From assembly GCA_038316335.1 (NCBI GenBank), contig JBBQAM010000067.1, positions 1 through 19,002 on the forward strand: DNA of 19,002 bases, written 5' to 3'. Below the pieces are notes generated by a model. The model searched no databases. It saw only the letters and a list, made by a program, of their open reading frames with translations, and had not been told where the DNA came from. The stretch is from JALHST01 sp038316335. Its GTDB lineage: Bacteria > Bacteroidota > Bacteroidia > Flavobacteriales > Flavobacteriaceae. Below, piece by piece: positions 13,994 through 19,002 of the stretch. The translations under genes were made by a program, and so were the position numbers. The stretch's first letter is position 1; the number at the start of each line of letters is the position of its first letter.

Positions 13994-14413
13994 ATGAAAT
14001 ACGGAAGTTTGGTCATAGAAAAAAAGGAGTATGTACTTCTAAAACGGTTTATGAACCTTTCGGGATATTATAGGGACGACACCTTGCGCACTTCGGTCAA
14101 GAAATTGGTGGGCGAACTGGAGACGGCCAAGATATACGACGAGGCAGATATGCCCGACGATGTCATCCGCTTCAATTCGACGATTACCATCACCTCGAAA
14201 AACGGATGGAACAGAAAATTCAAACTGGTTATGCCCAACGACAGCGATGTGAATAACAACAAAGTATCGATATTGACCCCAATGGGGGCAGCGGTCATTG
14301 GTTATAGCGAGGGCGATTCGATCCGTTGGGAATTCCCGTCAGGCGAACAAAAATTGACCATTGAAAAAGTGGAACAAGAGAAAAAATCTATTAATGCAAA
14401 TATCGTATTATGA
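13994..14413 (+). CDS. GreA/GreB C-terminal-domain (Rnk-like) protein, copy 2
   Basis: The 139-residue protein is a paralogue of the product at 11509-11985. Both start MKYGSLV-EKK, both contain MPDDVIR with a following TSK-GW, and both carry the polymerase-binding signature (here TPMGAAVIGYSEGDSIRWEFPSG, about 95-117). It lacks the 15-20 residue C-terminal extension of copy 1. It likely binds RNA polymerase like Rnk, with no clear transcript-cleavage tip. The gene starts 11 bases after gdhA and its stop overlaps the next ATG, so it is in that operon. The two copies may have arisen by duplication, with one under sigma-54 control and one downstream of gdhA. Confidence 0.8.
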   Translation: MKYGSLVIEKKEYVLLKRFMNLSGYYRDDTLRTSVKKLVGELETAKIYDEADMPDDVIRFNSTITITSKNGWNRKFKLVMPNDSDVNNNKVSILTPMGAAVIGYSEGDSIRWEFPSGEQKLTIEKVEQEKKSINANIVL

Positions 14414-14802
14414 ACACAACAAAATTATTTTACAGCCATGAGCCCGACAGCAAGATCATGATGAAAAAAGATAAGGTCGAGGTGAGCTATTGGACCGAGG
14501 ATCTGGAATATATGAACGAGGAGCTTGAATACCTGCTCGATATCGAGGACCGCATGTTGAACAATCAACAGCTGTATCAACAATTGAACTATCTACGAAG
14601 GGAAAACCAGTTAAAACTCGGGGTTCTTTATAGATATGAAGGCAGCATGCGAAATGCCATCGAATGCGACACCATGGAGTGCGATGCCTTTTATCTGCAC
14701 AAACACGAAAAAAACCGCAACGTTTATGTTGAACATGTAAAAAATTATAGGAATCTTAAATCGAAGGTGCTGTCAAAAATACTTTTGAACATCAAAGGAT
14801 AA
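14410..14802 (+). CDS. Charged helical protein of unknown function
   Basis: The family is not recognised. The 130-residue product is strongly charged and mostly helical. Residues 27-75 (WTEDLEYMNEELEYLLDIED, then NNQQLYQQLNYLRRENQLK) look like a coiled coil. A short Cys-containing segment follows (ECDTMECDAF, Cys near 85 and 91), then a basic tail (HVKNYRNLKSKVLSKIL). There is no signal peptide or membrane segment. The ATGA overlap with the GreA-like gene (14410-14413) implies translational coupling, so it may be a partner of that protein. The universal stress protein gene follows after 53 bases. Confidence 0.75.
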   Translation: MNTTKLFYSHEPDSKIMMKKDKVEVSYWTEDLEYMNEELEYLLDIEDRMLNNQQLYQQLNYLRRENQLKLGVLYRYEGSMRNAIECDTMECDAFYLHKHEKNRNVYVEHVKNYRNLKSKVLSKILLNIKG

Positions 14803-14855
14803 AAAAAAAGAAACTAGCATAAAGTGTAGCGTCTAAAAATCTAAAATTCGTCGAC

Positions 14856-15701
14856 ATGGGAAAAAAACTGTTGTTGCCTACCGATTTTTCAAATACTTCT
14901 TGGTATGCCATTCAGTATGCCATCAAGCTTTATGAGAATCATGAATGCGATTTTTATATCCTGAATGCCTATTCGAAAGATGTTTACGGCCTTGATAGTG
15001 TTAGTCTCTTAGATCCCGATGAGGCATTTAACAAATTTTCGGAGAAGCGTTCTGTTCAAGGTTTGGGCGATATCATGGTCAGGTTGACCTTTGAGAACGA
15101 TAACCCGATGCATCGATTTCATATCATCTCAAGCTCCACTTTATTTTTAGAGGCAGTCAAAGATCTCGTTGCGGACATGCAGATCGATATGATCATTATG
15201 GGGGCCAAGGGTATAACCAATGAAAGGGAAGGAGCTTATGGATCGAATACCTTGGCAGTTATCGAGAACGTCAGAAAGTGTCCCGTTCTGGTGGTGCCCA
15301 AAAACGTATCCTTCGATCAACCGGAAGAAATTGTATTGGCAACGAATTTCAATACCGATGTTAAGACTTCGGAAGTTACATACCTAGCAGAAATTGCTAA
15401 CATGACCGGCGCCAGTATACAAGTACTCAGCCTGGTGGATAACGGCACGTTGACACCTCAACAGAAAAACAACAAGATACGGTTACAAAGGCATCTAAAG
15501 GATGTCGACCATAGTTTCAAAGTACTTCAGACGGTGAAGATGGCGGATGCCTTGAGCTGTTTTGTAGAGACCCGGAATAGTAATATGATTAGTTATATTG
15601 ATAAGAAACCTTCCTTTTGGGAACGGTTGGGTTTTGGCAAATCCACCTTGGGCAAGTTGGGCTATTATAAGGATGTGCCCGTTTTGGCGTTGCACGCTTA
15701 G
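14856..15701 (+). CDS. Tandem universal stress protein (UspA family)
   Basis: The 281-residue protein contains two UspA-like domains. Domain 1 (1-147) starts KKLLLPTDFSNTSWYAIQYA and contains the intact nucleotide-binding signature G116-x2-G119-x9-G129-S130, ending KCPVLVVP. Domain 2 (about 150-281) starts EEIVLATNFNTD and ends DVPVLALHA, but the glycine signature is missing, so it probably does not bind ATP. This asymmetric tandem form is common in Bacteroidota. The protein is cytosolic and is expected to aid survival under growth arrest or energy stress. It lies 53 bases after the orphan helical gene and is probably the last gene of the gdhA unit. Confidence 0.88.
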   Translation: MGKKLLLPTDFSNTSWYAIQYAIKLYENHECDFYILNAYSKDVYGLDSVSLLDPDEAFNKFSEKRSVQGLGDIMVRLTFENDNPMHRFHIISSSTLFLEAVKDLVADMQIDMIIMGAKGITNEREGAYGSNTLAVIENVRKCPVLVVPKNVSFDQPEEIVLATNFNTDVKTSEVTYLAEIANMTGASIQVLSLVDNGTLTPQQKNNKIRLQRHLKDVDHSFKVLQTVKMADALSCFVETRNSNMISYIDKKPSFWERLGFGKSTLGKLGYYKDVPVLALHA

Positions 15702-15846
15702 ACTGCTTAGCTATAAATGATTTGCACTTGAGGATCAGACTTTAAAAAATGTGCAAGTAAGGTGATAAAAGCTATCTTTGGGTATATTCACGAATTTATG
15801 GCCTTTCAGAACATAAAACCCATAATTTGACGGTAACGGCAAGTAT

Positions 15847-15900
15847 TCGAAATATGGGGCTTAGGGATACCCTATATATTATTCAGGCTCCATATTTCGA
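15847..15900. repeat. Nested double hairpin downstream of the universal stress protein gene
   Basis: A 14-bp stem with a single G-U pair joins 15847-15860 (TCGAAATATGGGGC) to 15887-15900 (GCTCCATATTTCGA). The 26-base loop contains a second perfect stem, TAGGG-ATA-CCCTA (15862-15874). No T-tract follows, so it is not a standard terminator. It could be an mRNA 3'-end stabiliser, a small RNA or a mobile repeat. Confidence 0.55.
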
Positions 15901-16095
15901 CACCCACGCAGAAACCATACTCACTTAGTTTATCAAACCTATACATCTCGCCCCCTCAGAAACGATGGAAATCGTGTTCGATGAAATCGGCCAAGAAGGC
16001 GACACAGGGGCCAATATTATTTTCGATTGGTAAATTAAGCCGAAATCGACCAAAACTTTTTTAAGAGCATCATGATATTCACCTACGGGCTACAA

Positions 16096-16109
16096 GGTTT
16101 ATCGATTGC
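16096..16109 (+). promoter_or_regulatory. Weak sigma-54-like promoter ahead of the channel gene
   Basis: GG (16096-16097) is followed after exactly 10 bases by GC (16108-16109) with a good -12 part (ATTGCT), but the -24 part lacks the CAC that follows GG. It lies 85 bases before the channel ATG. A chance match is quite possible. It matters only because a sigma-54 activator is encoded nearby. Confidence 0.2.
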
Positions 16110-16193
16110 TACCGAAGGAAAACGTATAGAATGATTGATGCTAGTTGTATCTTTGTGTAGTTTTATACACACAGAATGTACTAATTTTTGGCA

Positions 16194-17447
16194 ATGGAAG
16201 ACGGACTAGCCCGCATACTCTATAACTATCTATTAAAGACCGGTATGAGCGAAAATCTCGCCTCTTACCTCAACCTTCTCATCTTGTTGGTAGGCATCTT
16301 GATTTTAGCTTGGTTGCTCGATCTGATTATTGGAAAAATACTTCGTAGGTTATCAGTCAGGCTTGCCCGGAAGTCGAAGACCAATTTCGATGATTTTTTA
16401 GTGGCCAATAAAGCGCCACGCTATGCGGCACATATTGTTCCGCTGTTGCTATTGTTCGAATTAGTGCCTTTTGCTTTTATAGACTTTGAATATGGAGGCG
16501 TCATTGCGTTGAAATTACTCCAAATCCTGCTTGTGGTTTTGACACTTTTCACGGTCAGGAGCCTTTTTAGGAGTACGAACGATTACTTAAAGACCAAGCC
16601 AAGGTTTCGGGACAAACCAATGGACAGTTACATTCAGGTCTTTATGATCTTTGCTTGGATCGTGGGCGTCTTGACCATATTCGCCATATTTACCGATGTT
16701 GCCATTTGGAAATTCTTTACGGCCCTTGGTGCGGGTTCCGCTATCGTTCTGTTGATATTTAAGGATTCCATTCTGGGGCTGGTCGCCAGTATTCAGGTAA
16801 GCATCAACGATATGGTACGTATCGGCGATTGGATCACTTTCGACAAATACGGGGCCGATGGCGATGTGATAGAGATTACCTTGGCTACAGTCAAAGTCCA
16901 AAATTTTGACAAGACTATAACCACCATACCGACGTATGCCCTGATCTCGGAATCATTTAAGAATTGGCGCGGAATGCAGGTCTCTGGCGGAAGACGTATC
17001 AAGCGGGCGTTGATCATAAGTCAAAAGAGCGTCCGTTTTCTTTCGGATGAAGATGTGGCCGAACTTAAAAACGTTCAATTGATTACCAAATACCTTGATA
17101 CCCGAAACAGCGAAATCAATACCTATAATATCCAACAGGGAGCGGATAAGGCCTTGCCCATTAATGGCAGGAACCTGACCAATATTGGAGTATTTCGTAA
17201 ATATATCAACACATATCTTGAACAACACTCCGCTATTAACAAGGCCATGACTTTAATGGTACGCCAATTGGAACCTACCCCACAAGGCATTCCATTGGAA
17301 ATCTATGCCTTTAGTTCGGACAAACGTTGGGAAAATTACGAATATGTAATTGCCGATATTTTTGACCATCTTCTGGCCGCCTTGCCGTATTTTGAACTAG
17401 AAGTTTTCGAACTGCCAACTTCATGGACAGGGGTTCCAAAAGAATAA
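16194..17447 (+). CDS. YbdG/MscM-type mechanosensitive ion channel (MscS family)
   Basis: The 417-residue inner-membrane protein opens under membrane tension to release solutes during osmotic downshock. Hydrophobic segments lie near residues 25-47, 79-97, 104-123, 148-167 and 170-195. The last contains the pore helix (TALGAGSAIVLLIFKDSILGLVASIQ), followed by the cytosolic beta domain DMVRIGDWITFDKYGADGDVIEI and KTITTIPTYALISESFKNWRGM. The strict FKNWRGM and GGRRIKR elements point to the YbdG group with five membrane helices, not to small MscS. Length fits this group. Start ATG 16194 is preferred over the in-frame TTG at 16188. The gene is convergent with the minus-strand genes, ending 17 bases from the nearest ORF. 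Confidence 0.9.
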   Translation: MEDGLARILYNYLLKTGMSENLASYLNLLILLVGILILAWLLDLIIGKILRRLSVRLARKSKTNFDDFLVANKAPRYAAHIVPLLLLFELVPFAFIDFEYGGVIALKLLQILLVVLTLFTVRSLFRSTNDYLKTKPRFRDKPMDSYIQVFMIFAWIVGVLTIFAIFTDVAIWKFFTALGAGSAIVLLIFKDSILGLVASIQVSINDMVRIGDWITFDKYGADGDVIEITLATVKVQNFDKTITTIPTYALISESFKNWRGMQVSGGRRIKRALIISQKSVRFLSDEDVAELKNVQLITKYLDTRNSEINTYNIQQGADKALPINGRNLTNIGVFRKYINTYLEQHSAINKAMTLMVRQLEPTPQGIPLEIYAFSSDKRWENYEYVIADIFDHLLAALPYFELEVFELPTSWTGVPKE

Positions 17448-17464
17448 GATTTTATACATCATTA

Positions 17465-17707
17465 TCAAATGGATCTTGACCATAGTTTCCTTTCGCTGTC
17501 CGGTACAAACTCGAAATTGCCGTACATTGTAATATGGAAAATACGGATATAGACAGGAGTCCCGTGGTGGCCAAGAACCTCAACATTTTCCAAAGGCTTC
17601 TGTTCCGGCCTGCCGTTGAGTAGATCTGTTACCATACCAAGGTGCGGTATTTGGTGGTACAGGTGTATTAAGGTTTCAAGTTTGGGTTTCAGGTTATAGC
17701 TCAACAT
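17465..17707 (-). CDS. Small hypothetical protein downstream of the DUF808 gene
   Basis: This 80-residue ORF starts 21 bases after the stop of the DUF808 gene and on the same strand, so it could be the second gene of that transcript. It has no membrane segment, signal peptide or recognised motif. The middle part (NGRPEQKPLENVEVLGHHGTP followed by VYIRIFHITMYG) has the mixed polarity of a folded protein. Its operon-like placement in the tail-to-tail gap is the only support. Confidence 0.4.
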   Translation of the reverse strand: MLSYNLKPKLETLIHLYHQIPHLGMVTDLLNGRPEQKPLENVEVLGHHGTPVYIRIFHITMYGNFEFVPDSERKLWSRSI

Positions 17708-17728
17708 TGCTATGTGCGCCGTTGACGT

Positions 17729-18628
17729 TTAAATCAAAAGTCCTGTTTTTCGACGCCGCTTTAACTTTTTCCAGACCTTCACGAACAGGTTCACCAAAAG
17801 CAATGTGACTAATCCGACGATAAGACCCACAATAAATTCGCCGATAATCGAAGGTATATTTTCCATTAAATCATGTATGAAATGGATGTTATGAACAAAA
17901 ATACCCCCTGCTACCAGAAGTAAGGCTATGGTCCCGATAACGGCCAAACTTTTGATGACTTTGGGCAAAGCATTTATCAAGACCCGACCAATTTTGTCGG
18001 ATAAACTATTTTTCCTATCGTTCATGTCGATAAGCTTGACGCCGAGTTCATCCATTCTAACAATGAGGGCTACAATGCCATATACACCTACGGTGGCGAT
18101 AATGGCAATAAGGGAAACTACAAGAATCTGGGTCAAAATGGTTTCTTCTACCACCGTACCTAAGGCGATAATGACAATTTCTACCGATAAGATAAAATCA
18201 GTCCGTATGGCCGATTTTATCCTTTCCTTTTCCAATCTTAAGATTTCATCTTCGGACATAACTTTTAGGATCTCGTTTAATTTGGGTTGGGAATGCGGCA
18301 CGAAATATTCATAGATTTTCTCGGCACCTTCATAAGCCAAATAAAGTCCCCCGATGACCAAAATAATCGTAACGGCCAAAGGTGCGAACGCACTCAATAA
18401 AAAAGCTATCGGAAGAATGATTAATTTGTTCAGAAAAGAGCCTTTGGTTATGGTCCATAGTACGGGAATTTCCCTTGAGGACATAAAGCCCGAGGCTTTT
18501 TCCGCATTTACGGCGAGGTCATCGCCAAGAATACCCGCCGTTTTCTTGGCGGCTACTTTGCCCATTACCGCGACGTCGTCCATAAGGGCGGCTATATCAT
18601 CTAGGAGCGCAAAAAAACTTGATGCCAT
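17729..18628 (-). CDS. DUF808 (YedI-type) integral membrane protein
   Basis: The 299-residue protein has the family start MASSFFALLDDIAALMDDVA followed by AAKKTAGILGDDLAVNAEKA, then hydrophobic segments around residues 67-100, 160-200 and 230-285, and a basic C-terminus (VWKKLKRRRK). No function is established for this inner-membrane family. The open frame continues upstream to 18745, but the family N-terminus begins at ATG 18628, which also has an A-rich leader, so that start is chosen. The length of about 300 residues matches the family. It faces the channel gene tail to tail and diverges from the Rrf2-type regulator gene. Confidence 0.88.
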   Translation of the reverse strand: MASSFFALLDDIAALMDDVAVMGKVAAKKTAGILGDDLAVNAEKASGFMSSREIPVLWTITKGSFLNKLIILPIAFLLSAFAPLAVTIILVIGGLYLAYEGAEKIYEYFVPHSQPKLNEILKVMSEDEILRLEKERIKSAIRTDFILSVEIVIIALGTVVEETILTQILVVSLIAIIATVGVYGIVALIVRMDELGVKLIDMNDRKNSLSDKIGRVLINALPKVIKSLAVIGTIALLLVAGGIFVHNIHFIHDLMENIPSIIGEFIVGLIVGLVTLLLVNLFVKVWKKLKRRRKTGLLI

Positions 18629-18890
18629 TTTATTATTTTCTTGATGCAATATCATGATTTTTATAGTTGATTGCCACACTCTTTTAAAAAATATCGGGAA
18701 CGGTTTTTCTTGCTTCGAAATACTTGCCAGATGCAACCAGGCCATTTCTTAGTGTTCCTGGGATAATCCGGTCAATAAATCTGCCGGGTCGACATCATTA
18801 TATTCTTATCCTACTTGGGAAATGTTTCCTCCGATAAACCGAAGAACGGCCTCAAGGTCGCCCAACCGCATTTTTTGAGTTTAAAATATA

Positions 18891-18910
18891 TTCGGATAAT
18901 TTTGTCCGAA
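18891..18910. promoter_or_regulatory. Inverted repeat overlapping the Rrf2-gene promoter (candidate operator)
   Basis: TTCGGA (18891-18896) and TCCGAA (18905-18910) are perfect 6-bp arms around the AT-rich spacer TAATTTTG. The spacer contains the promoter TTG (18902-18904), so a bound protein would block polymerase. Rrf2 regulators often repress their own genes from such dyads. Autoregulation here is inference. Confidence 0.5.
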
Positions 18911-18931
18911 ATAAAATTACGGTTATCTTTG
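18902..18931 (+). promoter_or_regulatory. Bacteroidota-type -33/-7 promoter for the Rrf2-family gene
   Basis: TTG (18902-18904), a 19-base spacer and TATCTTTG (18924-18931) match the Bacteroidota consensus TTG-N(17-19)-TAnnTTTG. Transcription should start a few bases past 18931, about 20 bases before ATG 18955. Confidence 0.7.
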
Positions 18932-18954
18932 TAATCAATTTAACTGCGATTAAA

Positions 18955-19002
18955 ATGTTTTCAAAAGCATGTGAATATGGCATCAGGGCAGTTACCTACA
19001 TC
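18955..19002 (+). CDS. Rrf2-family transcriptional regulator, N-terminal 16 residues (runs off window)
   Basis: ATG 18955 opens MFSKACEYGIRAVTYI with no stop before the window edge. This is the hallmark N-terminus of Rrf2-family winged-helix regulators (IscR, NsrR and RirA relatives), normally about 130-150 residues. Members sense iron-sulfur status, nitric oxide or redox state, but the cysteines that would decide this lie outside the window. A well-placed promoter and an operator-like dyad directly upstream support a real gene start. Confidence 0.75.
   Translation, partial: MFSKACEYGIRAVTYI

Larger units (their letters stand above)
15702..16193. other. Gene-free region between the stress protein and the channel gene
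   Basis: No gene is supported. Two very short frames (15965-16033, 22 codons, starting MEIVFDEIGQEG; 16072-16134, 20 codons) could be relics. TATCTTTG at 15773-15780 and at 16148-16155 fits the Bacteroidota -7 element TAnnTTTG, but neither has a TTG at the usual distance. A weak GG-N10-TTGC match lies at 16096-16109. The strongest structure is the nested hairpin at 15847-15900. Confidence 0.5.
18629..18954. other. Divergent intergenic region between DUF808 and Rrf2-type genes
   Basis: This 326-base region must hold the promoter for the minus-strand DUF808 gene, which was not recognised; no -24/-12 match was found on that strand. At its right end is the promoter and inverted repeat for the regulator gene, listed separately. 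Nothing else stands out. Confidence 0.5.

Noticed and set aside
15998..16011. GG-N10-GC spacing suggestive of a sigma-54 promoter
   Set aside because: The -12 part is GGGGC instead of TTGC and the -24 part lacks the CAC that follows GG, so only the spacing matches.
18629..18745. Upstream extension of the DUF808 frame to 18745
   Set aside because: The family N-terminus MASSFFALLDD starts at 18628. The extra 39 residues are unrelated and contain no signal.
1..19002. CRISPR array, rRNA or tRNA genes
   Set aside because: No regularly spaced repeats, and no rRNA-like or tRNA cloverleaf sequences were seen on either strand.

Overview
The window looks like chromosome of a marine member of the Bacteroidota, most likely a Flavobacteriaceae relative (inference). 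The reasons are moderate AT-richness, A-rich leaders before start codons, a TTG-N19-TAnnTTTG promoter of the Bacteroidota type, flavobacterial-style palindromic repeats, and genes of familiar flavobacterial types.

Left part (1-5948): the tail of a beta-propeller-like protein gene, a decayed IS3-family insertion sequence with at least two frameshifts and two in-frame stops, and then a run of plus-strand genes for exported proteins. These are an amidohydrolase-2 enzyme, a twin-arginine lipoprotein that looks like a NodB/polysaccharide-deacetylase fold, a UlaG-like metallo-beta-lactamase-fold hydrolase and a LamG/concanavalin-like lipoprotein. The first three are closely spaced and probably form an operon. 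Their substrate cannot be read from the sequence.

Middle (5949-8724): a gene-poor, repeat-containing stretch, then an apparently intact IS1182-family insertion sequence on the minus strand with matching ends at 6826-6857 and 8476-8507.

Right part (8725-19002): a regulatory and stress island. A soluble NtrB-like histidine kinase and an NtrC-type sigma-54 activator (REC, AAA+ with GAFTGA, Fis-type HTH) are followed by a terminator, a perfect palindrome with 9-bp arms and a good sigma-54 (-24/-12) promoter. That promoter drives a GreA/Rnk-like protein gene and a small exported protein gene. After another terminator come glutamate dehydrogenase, a second GreA/Rnk-like paralogue, a charged orphan protein and a tandem universal stress protein. 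A YbdG-like mechanosensitive channel follows, and a DUF808 membrane protein lies on the minus strand. The last 48 bases begin an Rrf2-family regulator gene with a visible promoter and an overlapping inverted repeat.

The best system-level hypothesis is that the two-component pair controls the adjacent sigma-54 operon, and perhaps the wider stress, nitrogen and osmotic gene set. The palindrome would be its enhancer site.
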